A DNA stretch of 64,000 bases from Dendrobium chrysotoxum (Eukaryota > Streptophyta > Magnoliopsida > Asparagales > Orchidaceae), in contig CM034307.1 of NCBI GenBank assembly GCA_019925795.1, forward strand, positions 15,087,197-15,151,196, in the 5' to 3' direction. The translations under genes and the position numbers were made by a program. Below, piece by piece: positions 20,871-33,620 of this stretch; positions within the stretch are counted from its first letter, which is position 1, and the number at the start of each line of letters is the position of its first letter. The notes below the pieces were generated by a model that ran no database searches, was not told the DNA's origin, and worked only from the letters and a program-made list of their open reading frames with translations.

Positions 20871-21250
20871 AAATTCATTTGGGATGAGAAATGTCAATCT
20901 GCTTTCAAAAATATCAAACAATACCTAACAAATCCTTCAATTTTGGCAACCCCTATTCCAGAGAGACAGCGGCCCTTGACGAGTCTCTCGGGGCCCTCTT
21001 AGCTCAAGTCAATGACAATGGGAAAGAGAATGCTCTTCACTACCTAAGTCAGAGACTTCTTCCAATAGAAATCTGGTACCTTTGAATTAAGAAACATTAT
21101 CTTGCCGTAGTCTTTATAGCCCAGAAACTAAGACATTACATGCTTTCCTATCAAGTTAGTTTGATTTCCAATGTCAACTCCCTATAATATCTTATGACCC
21201 GTCCTATGTTATAAGGATGTTTGGCTCGCTGGATTATGATATTGCTGTAA
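20871..21250 (+). pseudogene. First RNase H of element B (broken)
   Basis: The stretch 'PFSILAKKDAKFIWDEKCQ' type residues precede the frame 20891-21085, which shows ESLGALLAQVNDNGKENALHY and LSQRLLPIE. This is the ordinary gypsy RNase H that follows RT. Two frame changes and stops interrupt it near 20890 and 21085. Confidence 0.78.
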
Positions 21251-21847
21251 TTGGAAATCACTTTTATTCCCCTGCGTGCTATAAAAGGGCAGGTTGTCGC
21301 TGACTTCTTTGCAGCACACCCACTGCCAGCGGAGTTTCCTTTAAATAATGATTTGCCTAACAAGCAAATCATGAGTTTTGAGGAATCTAATACTCAAACC
21401 TGGGAAATATATTTTGTTGGTGCTGCATCCTCTCAACGATGCAAAACACCTCAATTTACTCTTCCTGGGAAAGCCAGAGTCGGCCTGGTTTTCATAACAC
21501 CGGATAAGGGAATGATGCATTTCTCCTTCCACTTATCAAAGTCTTGCACAAACAACGAGGCTAAGTGTAAAGCTCTGATAACTAGTCTAGAACTTACAAT
21601 CCTGATGGAGATTAAAGAGATTAAAATATTTGGCAACCCTAAACTGGTGATCAACCACATTGCAATGAACTATAAGGTTTTGAATCCTAAACTCCTAAAG
21701 TACCACCAGTACACAATGCACTTACTCGAGCAAATTCCCATTGTAACTATATATAGGGTTCCCCATGGAAGTAATTCTTCGGCCCTAGCAAAGCTCGCAA
21801 AGGAATTTGCCTGTCCAGAAGAAGACTCTATCCCTATAAAAGTGTAG
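21251..21847 (+). pseudogene. Second (archaeal-type) RNase H of element B
   Basis: A 198-codon frame reads TWEIYFVGAASS, then KARVGLVFITPDKG, then SKSCTNNEAKCKALITSLEL and NPKLVINHI, and ends with a segment containing NSSALAKLAKEF. This is the extra RNase H domain that Tat elements carry between the first RNase H and integrase. The first catalytic aspartate (usually in DGA) is valine here, and the later DSQ is NPK. The glutamate in NNEA is kept. It is therefore open over a long distance but probably inactive. Confidence 0.85.
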
Positions 21848-23190
21848 GGTCATCAAGTCCTGTCTCCTTTAGATTTGGAGCATCTCAATAAACAAACTTT
21901 CCAGGTCCTTTCTACCTCTTCAATAGTCGATGCAGAAAATGATTGGAGATAACCCATAATCAAGTATCTTCAAGAAGGCAAGCTTCCTTGTGACAGGTCA
22001 CTTTCCAATCAAATCAAGAAACGTTCCCTTTCATATATACTAGTCAATGATATATTATACCATCAATCATTCGATCAGATGTGGCTCCATTGTTTAGATA
22101 AATGAGAGGCCCTGAAGATTATTAACGAGGTTCATGCTAAACTATACGGTGCTCATCAATCAGGTCTAAAGATAAAAAAAGAAAATTAAAAGACTTGGTT
22201 ACTATTGGCCTATGATGATTGACGATTATATAAAAATTTTAAAATGTTGTCATCAGTATCAGGTTCATGATATGGTTTTACATCAGCCTCCTAACGTGTT
22301 GCATCCCATGATAGCTTTGTGGCCCTTCGAAAGTTAGGGCACGAATATCAACAGGCTAATTGACCCTCCTTCTTTTAGCGGTTATTGCTTTCTTTTAGCA
22401 GTGATTGATTACTTTTCAAAGTGGGCAAAAGTAGTCCCACTAAGAAATGTAACATCACATCATGTAATAAAATTCTTCCATTACCATATCGTATATCGAT
22501 TCAGCATACCCAGTAGAATCATGTCCAATAATGGGTCTGCTTTCAAGTCTATGAAAATCAATAACTTTGTAAGTCACCATTGTATCGATTGGACATACTC
22601 AATAATATATTATCCACATGCTAATGGATTGGGTGAGGTCTTCAATAAAACCTTGGTTCAAATCTTCAAAAAGACCTTGGATGATAACAAATGTTAATAG
22701 GATGAGAGGTTGGTGGTAGCTTTGTCAGCCTATAAGACCACATATCGAACCCCAACCCAATCTAAACCATTTGAACTATTGTATGGGTCCGAGGTCATAC
22801 TCCCTCTGGAGATTCAAATTCCTTCACTAAGAACTGCAATCTAGATCTAGATCACCACAGAACAGAATGAACAACTTTGATTAGAAGAGCTCGAGGGTAT
22901 TGAAGAACATCGTCTTCAAGCCCAACAAAATCTAGAACTCTATAAAGCATGCATTGTTCAAGCTTATGATAAGTTAGTGTAACCTAGAACCTTTTGAGTA
23001 TGCAACTTGGTCTTGGTTCTTTGGAGGCCTATCTTAGCTCACTGAAAGTTTGGTGGAAAGTTTGAACCAACCTGGGAAGGACCCTTCATAGTAGAAACAA
23101 TCTATGAAGAGGCTCATATCCGCTAGTGGATTGTAAAGGAAATCACCCAATGCTACCTATAAACAGGAGATTCCTTAAGAGATATTATGC
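21848..23190 (+). pseudogene. Integrase of element B (broken)
   Basis: The zinc-binding part is visible near 22060-22260 with GAHQSGLK. The core frame 22401-22697 shows IDYFSKWAKVVPL (first aspartate kept), IMSNNGSAF (second aspartate changed to asparagine) and NGLGEVFNKTL (glutamate kept). A stop follows at 22697. Further blocks such as AYKTTYRTPTQ-like residues and the C-terminal end RFLKRYYA near 23165-23190 remain in other frames. Confidence 0.85.
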
Positions 23191-25152
23191 TTGATGTAGC
23201 TCGATTTTCAAATCAATAAAATTTTTAAATTTTGAATCAAATTGACTCAATTTTGTTTAAGTTTTTAAATCTCATAATCATGTTCTTCTTTTATTAAGGT
23301 TGGATGTGAGTCATCATACTTTCTTTCCTTAAGATTAGATCTTTCAGTGGTGGAGCATGTCCTTTGTGGCACCATCTTAAAATTTAAACCTCAATCCTAA
23401 TCTAATATGGAGCAAGCTTCCTCCTAATATGATCATTCACTAGTAAAGGATAAAGCCCTTTGAGGCACCATCCTAGTTTCAAATTTTAAATTCAAATCTG
23501 ATCCTCTATGTGAAGCAATTTTGCTTCATATATGATCATTCCAGACTTGATCCTCTGTGTGGAGTAAGTTCCCTCCACATATGATCATTCCAGATCTGAT
23601 CCTCTGTGTGAAGCAAGTTTCCTTCACAAATAATCATTCCAGACTTGATCCTCTATATGGTGTAAGCTTCCCTCCACATGATCATTCCAGATCTGATCAT
23701 TTTTCCGGAGCAAGTTTCCTCCCCACATGATCATCCTGACTCGATTCTGTGTGAAGCAAGCTTCCTTCTCACATAATCTTCCACTAGTGATGGAGTACGC
23801 CTGTTCTGACACCATCCTAGTCTCAAATTTCAAAACTGATCCTCTTTGGTTAGGTGAGTCATAATGCTTCCTTCCCACATGATTATCCATGCTTTCTTTT
23901 CCTTAAGGATGAAAGTGAGTCATCATGCTTTCTCTCCTTAGGATAGATGTTTTAGTGATGGAGCACGCCCTCTGTGGCACCATCCTAAATTCAAAATCTA
24001 GATCAGATCTTTCGTGGGAAGTAATGGTTCCTTCCCACAAGATCTTCCAATTTTCTTTTCCTTAAGGATGGATGTGAGTCATCGTGATTTCTCTCCTTAG
24101 CATTAGATCTTCTAGTGACGGATAACACCCTTGTGGCACCATCCTACTTTCAAACTTCGAATTCAATTTTGATCCTCTATATGGAGCAAGTTTTCTCTCC
24201 ACAAGATCATTCACTAGTGATGGAGCATGGCCCCGTGGCACCATCCTAGGTTCAAAATTCAGATTTGAACTTTTGTGGGATCCAATGCTTCCTTCCTATA
24301 GGGACCTCCAATTTTCTTTTTCTTAAGGATAGATGTGAGTCAGCATACTTCTTCTCCTTAGGATTAGATCTTCTAGTGATGGATAATGCCCTCTGTGGCA
24401 CCATCCTAATTTCAAAAGTTCAAAATTGCAAGCCTAATCTTTTATGGGAGGTAATGCTTCCTTCCCACGAGATCGTCTAGTTATCTTTTCCTTAGGGTTG
24501 AGTGTTCTATTTCCCTTAGGATTAGACTCCCCAGCGATAGAGTATGGCTCTATGGCACCATGCTGAATTCAAATTTCAATTTCATAATCAAACTTTCTTT
24601 TCCTTAGGGTTAGATTTTCCCATCCCTTAGGTTTAGATCTACTAGTGGTAAAGCATGCCCTCTATGGAACTACCCTAGTTAGTATTCAAAACCTAATCCT
24701 CTAGGGTTAAATTTTTACCCTTCCCTTAGAATCAACTTAAACTCAATCCTCTGTAGTTAGGAGTTATTCCTTTCTATATGATCATTCAATTTTCTTTCCT
24801 TAGGATTTAGGTTCTCTTTTTCCTTAGGACCAGATCTACTTGTGGTAGAGTACGCTTTCCCTAGCACTACCTAAATATCATTTCAAACTCAATCCTTTAA
24901 GGTTACGCTTTCCTTTCCCATAGAATCAAATCTAGACTCGATCATCTGTAGTGAGGAATTCTTCTTTCCCATACGATCACCCAGACTTTCTTTTCCTTTA
25001 GGGATAAATTTTCCCTTCCCTTAGGATTAGATCAGCTAGTGGTAGAGTACGTCCTCTGTGGCACTACCCTAGTATCAATTCAAACCCTGATTTCCTAGGG
25101 ATAAACTTTTCTTTCCTTTAGGATCAAAATTCAAGACTTGACCTTTTAATTC
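23191..25152 (+). repeat. 3' UTR of element B built of ~165-bp imperfect repeats
   Basis: There is no gene. Units share the words 'gtgatggagcacgccctctgtggcaccatcct', 'atgatcattccag' and 'ttttccttaggattagatc'. The word around 'caccatcct' recurs near 23370, 23470, 23810, 23975, 24135, 24235, 24400 and 24555. A variant ('cactaccctag') continues to about 25070. Spacing is often near 165 bp but irregular. Repeats between pol and the 3' LTR are common in large Tat elements. Confidence 0.7.
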
Positions 25153-25218
25153 GGTCAACACCAATATGTGCAATAGAACTTTATTCTATTACACATATTG
25201 GGGGTCCATTTGTTGACC
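25153..25218 (+). other. Double hairpin enclosing the polypurine tract of element B
   Basis: An inner stem pairs 25162-25178 with 25184-25200 (17 positions, one mismatch, 5-base loop). An outer stem pairs GGTCAACA (25153-25160) with TGTTGACC (25211-25218), the first eight bases of the LTR. The G-rich polypurine tract (about 25200-25210) is the only large unpaired part between the stems. Confidence 0.75.
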
Positions 25219-28200
25219 TCATTTTTATTTGAGGTTATTAGGATCCAATCCAGGTTCTAGAATGATCCTGACCCTAGATCAGTCTAGCTTCCAAACTAAT
25301 CCAAACCTTAAGATCAATCTTGATCTTAGGATCATTCTAAACCTCAGACCCTAGGACTTCTAGACTTTAGGATTCTCCTGAATTTCAAACCCTAGGACCT
25401 ACCTAGACCCTAGATCAATCCAAACCCTAGGATCAATTTATATCTTAATTCATTCCTGACTCTAGATCAATCCTAACCCTAGATCACTCTAACCTCCATG
25501 CCAATCTAGACTCTAAGATCCTCCTAGACTTTAAACCCAAATATTTATTTATATCGTAAGATCTACCCAGGTCCTAGATCTACCGAGACCCCAGATCTAT
25601 CTAGACTCTTGATTAATCCATATTCAAATGAAATCCAGACTTCAAATCAATCTTGATCTCAAGCCAATCCAGACCTTAATTCAATTCAAATCTCAATCAA
25701 AATCTAGACTTTAGTCTAGTTCAAAATCCAAACTCTATTTCAAACCTTGATCCTATCTCTGTTCAAGCTTAAACCTTATCCTATCATTTATGATCATCCA
25801 AATAATCATAGATGATATAGATAATTTAAATCCAATCATCCAAACTCAAAACTCAATTCAAACCCAAAAATCCAGGCTAAAATCCAAGGATAAAGGGCTA
25901 TATTGTGAAACCCTTTTCAAGGGATTTTTCAAACCTTTCAAACCCCAATCAAATGATTTCTGATTTAGAGTCTATCAATTGCATATTGATGGGACATGTT
26001 TCTAGAGGCAACCCTCCAAATTTGAACTGATTCTAAGTATTCTAATCCTAGAAACTAAATTTATTTCCAAAGGTTATAAAACCTTTAAATATTTATGGCC
26101 TATGCCCCTAGACATGCCATCCAGTGGAACCTGACCTTAGAGCCTTCTCCAAACCCTCTGATCACATCAAGACCCTTGATTTTAACTTTTGGAGCATTAA
26201 TCTACTTTTTGGTGGACTCACTTTAACCCCCAATTGACCCGGGGTCAAATTGTCTAAAATGCCCCTTGAGGGCAATTTTGAAGTTTTCTCCGAACTTCAA
26301 CTTAGCCTTTTCAAATTAAACCCCTGAACCTCTTCCAATGTATCCTAATCATCATTAGGAGTGTAATGGACTCAAACCTAGACCCTAGATAAGCTTGGTT
26401 GATAAGGTCGACCCTTTTGGCCAAAATACCCCTAAAGGGTTTAAACACACATTTCAAATCAAATGATCTCGAAATTATGTGAAATCACCTCCAACAGATT
26501 CAAATCATCAAACTCAACTTGTTGAGCCAAAACCCAAATACTAGGTCAACCTGGTTAACCAAATCAACCTAGGTTGACCTAATCGACCCTTAAGCTTATT
26601 TTACATGAAATCAAGCTTCAAATCAACTTCAAATCCATTCAAACCTTATTCAAACTCCCTTAAACACATCCTTACTGATTTAGACTTGTTTGGATATTCT
26701 GACCCAGTCACTAGTTGACTTGGTCAATTGGGATTAGATCTAATCAAACTCAGCCCATTTAGATCAATTAAGGGTCTATTTCCAAACCTAATTCAATTAA
26801 GCTTTTAAAATTTCTAAAAACCCTCCAATACATACTTCAAACATTTCTAAAACTACCATGAGTCATATCATGGGGGTTTTAATTTAGTCAAACCACCATG
26901 TGTGTAGTCAAACCTCATCACTCATAGATTTATTTCACCATGCATCAAACCTAATCTATCAAGCCCTTAAAAACCCATCCAAATAGTAAACACAATACTT
27001 TAAAGTCCACCTCATCAGGTTGGAGCCATTGACTGGTCAAACTTAGTCAATGTAACTTAAAAATCCTCTTATGTGGTTAACTCTACCTTCAAGCATTAGG
27101 TTCATGACTTTAAGCTCTTATCAAATCATCCAATTGATTCATTAAACCTCCTTAGACTCTAGCTGAACTAGTTTGACCTCTATTGACTGGTCAAAGGTCA
27201 ACAAGAGCTCAAATGAGCTCTATCCGATCAAACCTCCCTAATCTTACTTTCCCAGCCAGATTCAAACTTGTCCAGCAAAAAGAATCAATTCCAGAACCTT
27301 CCAGGGAACCAACTCGACCTCCCCCAGTAGCTGGCGTGCCCCCTAGCTTAGCCCAAATCATCTTGTGGTCCCCTCCACGTGGGAATGACCTCAGTCATTT
27401 ACACCTGAGGTAGCGTTCTTTCTACCCCTCTAACCATTTGCTCCAGCTGGCAAGCATCCCAGCAACCTCCTTAAGTGATCCCAGCCGTTAATTTTGGCTC
27501 TAACTCTTGGAATAGGGTAAAGGAGATGGGAGACATTCATTCAAGCAAGGAACCATTCCAGTCAGTCTCCCAGAGTTTTTACATTTCGTTCTTCATTCCC
27601 AGAGCTCCACCAACCCTTTCTAGTTATTCTTTTACCGTCTGGAAGCTGCTACCCGTGAGAGGAGCTAAGGTCTAAAGCATACTCCGCCCTAGCCATTCAA
27701 ATTATCGTTAGAAACTTCCTCCAGATCTGAAGTCTTCTGAAAAATCCACAAGTTTAAAAAACTTTAAATCATCCTATTCCATTCATTATACTATGGTAAA
27801 ACTCTAAACCTAAGCATTTACCTAGGTTCTTAAATAAGCTTTTATAGATTACATCAATGGTTTGGAAAATACTTCCACACTCTTTCTTAGACCTTACTTT
27901 ATCTCTGTTCAAAGTTTTAAAAGTTATTGGAGTCACTATTTTGAGAAAACAAAATGAAAATTAGGTTTAGGGTTCACGGTTTAGTGGGAGGAGGAAGACA
28001 ATCCAGCAACCGTTGGATCTATTCTTTTAAGGTCAATGGTTACGATCGAGTCAGATCTGTGATTCGATTCGATCTATCAAAACTGTGAATCGATCTATTC
28101 TTCATTTGGATCAATCCAAACTACTAATCCAAACTGCAGGATTAAGATCAAGTGTCAAATCATTCTGAATCAAGTTTAATCTCATGAGTTTGATATCATC

Positions 28201-28800
28201 CATCGAATCTGCACTGTGATGGATATGATGGCTAATATCATTGCCGAGTTGGATAAGTAGGTGGGGCCACTTAACTACCACCATCCGTGTGCTCGAACCA
28301 GCTCTTGCCGTGTGGAAAGACCTACTGCAGTCAGCGCTGCCCATTTGACAAGTCATTTAAAACACTAACAATAATTCCAAAAAATTGCCAGAACTTCAAA
28401 AAATTGTAGAAAATTGATTTCTCAATTATTTTTGGAGTTCTTGGACTCGTTTTGTTTGTATTTCCATATACTTTATTTTAAAAATAAAATTAAATTTATT
28501 TTAATTAGTAGTTTCTTAATTATTTTAAAAATACAAAAACATTATTTTATTTTTAAATAAATATTCATAAACTATTTTGATTTGAGACTTGGCAGGGGTA
28601 TTATAGGGTCTGATAGTTATCTTCCCTAATTTTTTCAAACCTTTTTGATGCAATCCCAGTGAGTTTGTTAATTTACAAAGATCTAGGTCAAATTTTGGCC
28701 TAGATTTTTGGAAATTTATAACTAATTCAATCCAAATCCATTTCATGCACAATAAAGTTCTATGGAATCAGTGGGGGGTTCTCTTCCACTAAAAAAATAA
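25211..28800 (+). repeat. 3' LTR of element B (right end not defined)
   Basis: The LTR opens TGTTGACCTCA directly after a G-rich tract, and its first bases can fold back (ACCTCA / TGAGGT at 25216-25235). From about 25250 to 25760 it is a degenerate array of ~20-bp units around 'ctagaccctagatcaatcc'. A segment near 27925-28010 ('ggagtcactattttgag', 'gggttcacggtttagtgggag') recalls a block common in Tat LTRs. AATAAA at 28751-28756 could be its poly(A) signal. No second copy is in the window, so the end near 28800 is a guess. Confidence 0.5.
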
Positions 28801-31800
28801 TTTAAGTCGTGATTATGCTTAGTTTAATTAAAATTTACTTCCACTAGTATTTTAATTTATGCATATAATAGTAGAGTTATGCATGATCAAGTTTTCAAAT
28901 AGAATTGAGCTTAGTTTGGAGATGCATTCTACACTTTCAAACACTTTCAATCCAATTTGATGTTTACTTTCTTGTATAATCAATTGTTTAAGTTCATAGA
29001 TTATTACATGATCTATAATTTCAACAATACATTATAAATAATTCCATAGAACATTAGGACACTTCACTTTGTTCTTGATTGATGATTGATGTGAATGTAA
29101 TTAATGTATAAGGGTTAGTAAACATTGATTTCAATTCCATAACTTAGTGGCATTAAGAAAAATAATTAAGGACCTTGGGCTAGAAAACTTAGATTAATTC
29201 CAATAACTAGGATATTCATCCTGTTGACATAAAATTTTGAACACTTGTACTTAGTGACATGTATAGCCTCTAGGAAAATTTTCTCTAATTTTAGAAGTAA
29301 TTAAAATAATTAATTATTTAATTCATTAATCAATCTTTAAAACTTCTAAAAATTACAATAAATCCAAATTAAATCTAAAAAATATAAATAATATCTCAAA
29401 CTGACCATAATTAAATGTCTAACTTAAGAAAATTAAAAGCCTGTTGACTGGCCTTTAATTTCAAGCTTAATTTAATTTTAATTAAAAATTAATATTTAAT
29501 TAATTTAATTAATTAAAAATAATTAAAAATTCCAAAAAATTTCCAAACATTTGGGAATCTCTCCTTAGGTCATTCCTGACCTTTGGAGTTGATTTTAAAG
29601 GGTTGGGAATTCATTTGGACTTAAATCATTAAAAGCCCCTTAATTAAGCCAATTAAATAATTGTAATAAATTATCAAACTTCTAAAAATTATAACTAATT
29701 ATAGAAAATCTAAATTAAGCAAACTAAAAAGCATTTAACTCAATATAAAATCTAATATTTATAAAAAATCTTAAACTTCTAGAAATCATTCAAATTTGAA
29801 AAAGTTAACTTACCTTAGTCAAATTTCAAGTTAAATCTTCAAACCTTCATAATAAAATATAAAAAAATCCAAATATAATATACTTATAGTCTAACTGATC
29901 ATCTTAATGTCTAATAATTTATAAAAATACTAATTTTCTAGAAATTACTCTTAATGAAAAAGTTAATTTTTGACCCCTTAATTAAATAATTAAAATAATC
30001 TAGAAAAGTCTAAAATTTGATAATTAATTCTAAATTCTAGAAAACATTAAATCAATGTTAAAATCATTCAACTAACCCTTTAATACACAACAAACACTCC
30101 AAAGATAAAGTTTTTAGGATGGACTACTTCGAGCTACGGGGCTACGTGTCCTAAGGAGGCTTTGTTCCTCGAGCCTGGTGGCACAACACCACGAATGGAT
30201 TCAATGGAGTGCAAAACTTTAATTCTAATTGATTATTAATTATTTAACCAAATTTAAAATCTTTAATTCAAATACATTAACCTGGTTTTTAGGATGAACT
30301 ACTCCGGGCTATGGGGCTACGTGTCCTGAGACGCTTTGTTCCTCGAGCCTGGTGGCATAACACCATGAACCGATTAATAGAAAATTTAAATAAATTAAAT
30401 CTTAAAAATTAGTAACCAATTTAACTTAATTAAAAATTTATTAACTTTTAAACCTTAATTAAATTAAATTAATTAATCATACCGGGTACCACTAGGTAAC
30501 GCAGGCCTACAAGGCCATTAAATTAGCCCCAAGGAAGGTGAAATAAAATTCACAGCCTCGGTGAGTAATAAAGGTGGTATCCAACAAATAATTAAAATCA
30601 ATCTTAAAATTAATTTCAAATCATTAAGATTTAAACTTTAACTAAAATCCTCCCTTAAGTCATTCAACCAATCAAACTTTCAAACAACTTGAATTAAATA
30701 TCTTATATAGGATACATCAAAGCCACACAGCCTACCTCACACACTTTAAATAGTTTGCTAAGACAACCAACTCTAGTCTCAGGCTAGGCTGGTGTTTTAC
30801 TTAAGTTATTATGTGCTAGATTTTTCGAGCTTTCACTACATGCTGGTTGCTAGTAGTAGAATTAATGTGATTGTTTATTTAAATTCCCATACTCTGTATT
30901 TTTTATTTGATTGTGTGTTAGATTTATCCCAAGGATAGGAGTGATTTATACTAATCCAATCTTATGCAGGTGGTCATGCTCATATAGGACAATAAAGTAA
31001 AGGGGGTAATATAGTTAAACTTTAAAATTAATGTGTTTCCTGTAGGTGCTTCAGAATTTGCTTAGTCCCCCTTTAAAATCAAAAGAGCATGGCCAAGCAT
31101 GACAATGAGTTTAAGTATTTCCCAATTATTAATTACTTGCGATAAATATTAACTGCTTGGGATGTTCATATAACTGCTGATTATTAGGATAACCCTGCAG
31201 GTTATGGAGGCTAGATTTTTCTTTTAAATTCAAATGTAATTTAATCTATTTGAGTTGTAAATGTCAAGTGATTTAAGATAGGATATTTATACCCAACTTG
31301 GATTCCAAAGAGGAGGAGACATCCCTAAGGGGAGAGTCTTACTCCATTTGGATGATCAAGTTAGGATAACTCTTAAATGTCCAAGGAGAAAAGATAACAC
31401 CCCTTTCGACAGGGAGTTTCTTTTCACTTGGATATCCAGACCCAATGATCTAAGAAGCTCGTAGAAGGACCAAGAAGTGGAGAACTAGAAGACCCATTCT
31501 CAAAGTCACTTGTGTCCTAAGAATAGAATCAGGGTTGTAGTTAGTGGTACCCAGTCACCTTACCTTTCCTGTAGACTCGGAGTTATAATATTAAAAGGCA
31601 CTTGCTTATGGACTTTCAGTTTTAATATTAATTTAAATGATTTAATTATTTATTCGATTTGATTAATGTGTTGACCGTGATATTAGGATTGCCTGCTTTT
31701 ATTAGTTTTTTGGTAATTTTTGTATGCCATTTTGATTTAGCCTGGAACCCGATCGGAGGCTCGTGAGGGTACGAATAAAATTCTTCTACTTTAATTAAAT

Positions 31801-32800
31801 TAAAATTTTTAAGATAATATAGAAACTCTAACATTTTAAGAAGTAAGCCTAGGATCGTTGGGAGTTCTCATTTCATATTTGCTGCATCTTCTTTTTGTTT
31901 GTTAGGCGCCTCACCGACTACGTGTTTTGGCTGACCACCTGGCCTATAAGGGTGTAGATCTGTCAAGGGGAGTCTCTGCACTTTAAGATAAAACCTATTT
32001 TTTAAGCCTGATTTCAAAACTTCTTCATTCTGATTCAAGCATTTAATTGAGTCAACTAGCATGCATTGCATTAGAAACCAACTTAAAAATGTCTAAATTT
32101 TTAATTAATTCTTAGCTTAAGCATCTATTACCCAACACATATTAAGGGGCCAAATTAAGGATCTACTCAAGATGTCAGCCCTATTCTCAAAAAAACTCAA
32201 TCTTAAATAACATCCATACCCACTCTTATATAAAAGAATGGATACATGGTTTTGAAGTGCCTAGGTGGTTTAGCTGGCTCCCAAATCCAGGTCGGGGTAA
32301 GTCCAGGTTTGCATTACATTAGCTAGGATTTGGGTCACTAATTTTTAGTACCCACTTTAGACTTACGTTCTGAGGCAGGCCCAGGTTATAAGACCTCAAC
32401 GTCTTGGAATTTAATCCTAACTTTCTAATAAATTTGATCATTCAAATTAAATACCTCCATCAATCAACTTCAAGCCCAACACATAGGATAGGCTGGGGCA
32501 CGTTTTAATTATTTCAGAATCCCAGGTGCCTCCTACCCTTCCTCCTTTTGACTCCAAAAATAAGTGTTCAATATTGAACCTTTCCCATTTAAAAATTCCA
32601 ACCTTTACCTCCTTTGATATTAATCTTTAAATTCTTAAATAAAATTCAAACTGTTATTTTAATCAAGAGTATTCATAGGAAATTTCTAGTTTCCTACGAT
32701 ATAATTAACTAGGAGGGCTTGTGCTCATAGGAGATTTAGAAACCCATTTCAAATTTTCAAAATAAAGATTTTCAAAAACTCAAATAATTTTCTTATGGGT
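28801..32800. other. AT-rich, gene-free stretch (probably old LTR/UTR of element D)
   Basis: I see no coding frame worth calling. The left part (28800-30060) is very AT-rich with many short 'aattaatt' words. Two ~87-bp repeats lie at 30110 and 30286. The parts at 30480-31620 and 31850-32000 have more even composition. Because D reads right to left and its integrase ends near 32800, its 3' UTR and 3' LTR should lie here. I found no second LTR copy to prove it. Confidence 0.4.
30110..30372. repeat. Two copies of an ~87-bp segment, 176 bp apart
   Basis: The first copy starts 'gtttttaggatggactact' at 30110. The second starts at 30286. They share 'gggctacgtgtcct', 'gctttgttcctcgagcctgg' and 'cataacaccatgaa'-type ends. 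They are richer in G and C than their surroundings. Role unknown. Confidence 0.75.
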
Positions 32801-33620
32801 AAAAATAACTTGAGGTCATAAGCACCAGGTCCTAGGTATTTTGGTTCCATTTTGAGTTTACCGTTGAAAAGCTCTGGATTGGCTTATCTTTTGATGATAT
32901 AGTGACCTTCCCAATTGTATTCTAATTTTTTGAGTGTGGTGTGATGACAAAATGTGTTTGCTTTCTTTAGGACCAGGTCTCCTAGTCAAAAGTCATAATC
33001 TGGATTGTAGTTAGTATCCCTTGACATGGCAATTTGAGCTCTATTAGTAGAATAAGCTATGTACTGTGTGAGAGCAAGATGGGTGTATGACCTGCGAAAG
33101 TTTATGGATTCATTCTGAGAGCCCATAAGCACCTTCAATCTTTTTCTTAAGGAGGTTAAGTATGATCTTATTGGTGACTTCGACCTATCTCTTAGTTCGA
33201 GGATGGTGAACAGATAAGAACTTTTGATGGATTCCTTGACCTCACAGATTTCTTTGAAACTTTTCTTGGGGAACTGTGGCTTATTATCTATAATAATGAC
33301 GGAAGGAACTCCATGTAGATAAATTATATTTGTCAAATAAAATTTTGGATCATGACAGAAGTGATGCGAGCGAGTGCATTAGCTTTAATATACTTGGTGA
33401 AGTAGTTGATCATGACCAAGATGAAATTTCTTAGTCCTATGGATGGTGGAAATGGGCCTAACAAGTCTATTCCCTTGATGGCTAATAAAGAGAGATTTAT
33501 TATTAAGTGTAGTTTCTAAGAATGTTGCATCTACATTAGATAAAACATCTGATATCATATGTATCATTTTGAGAATTCTTCAGCATCTTTTCTAAGAGTA
33601 GGCTAGAATATCCCTACATA
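32800..33620 (-). pseudogene. Integrase of element D (broken, left part of D)
   Basis: Read right to left, the core shows DLVGPISTIH near 33470, then IIYLHGVPSVIIIDNKPQF (second aspartate kept). Further left come RRSYTHLALTQYIAYSTNRAQIAMSRDTNYNPDY-like residues of the region before the C-terminal domain (frame 32986-33336). The end contains residues like NWEGHY in another frame near 32900. Stops and frameshifts are frequent. The pattern is that of Tat/gypsy integrases. Confidence 0.75.

Larger units (their letters stand above)
13846..28800 (+). mobile_element. Tat-type Ty3/gypsy element B (broken; right end approximate)
   Basis: The order on the + strand is leader, N-terminal ORF, gag, protease, RT, RNase H, a second RNase H, integrase, repeated 3' UTR, polypurine tract and long LTR. 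RT before integrase defines Ty3/gypsy. The second RNase H before integrase is the mark of the Tat group (Ogre/Retand-like). Its 5' LTR is not visible: E lies directly left, so E probably inserted into the 5' part of B, or B is truncated. All coding parts contain stops. I could not fix the right end of the LTR. Confidence 0.8.

Noticed and set aside
27183..27675. Two short + strand ORFs in a GC-richer part of the LTR of B
   Set aside because: They are under 80 codons, show no motif and are not joined. The GC-richer part is more likely the transcribed region of the LTR.
28111..28356. 81-codon minus-strand ORF
   Set aside because: It is a short frame within the LTR of B with no recognisable motif.
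28801..30060. Very AT-rich segment that might be a matrix attachment region or a MITE cluster
   Set aside because: I found no terminal inverted repeats or target duplications, and base composition alone does not support either call.
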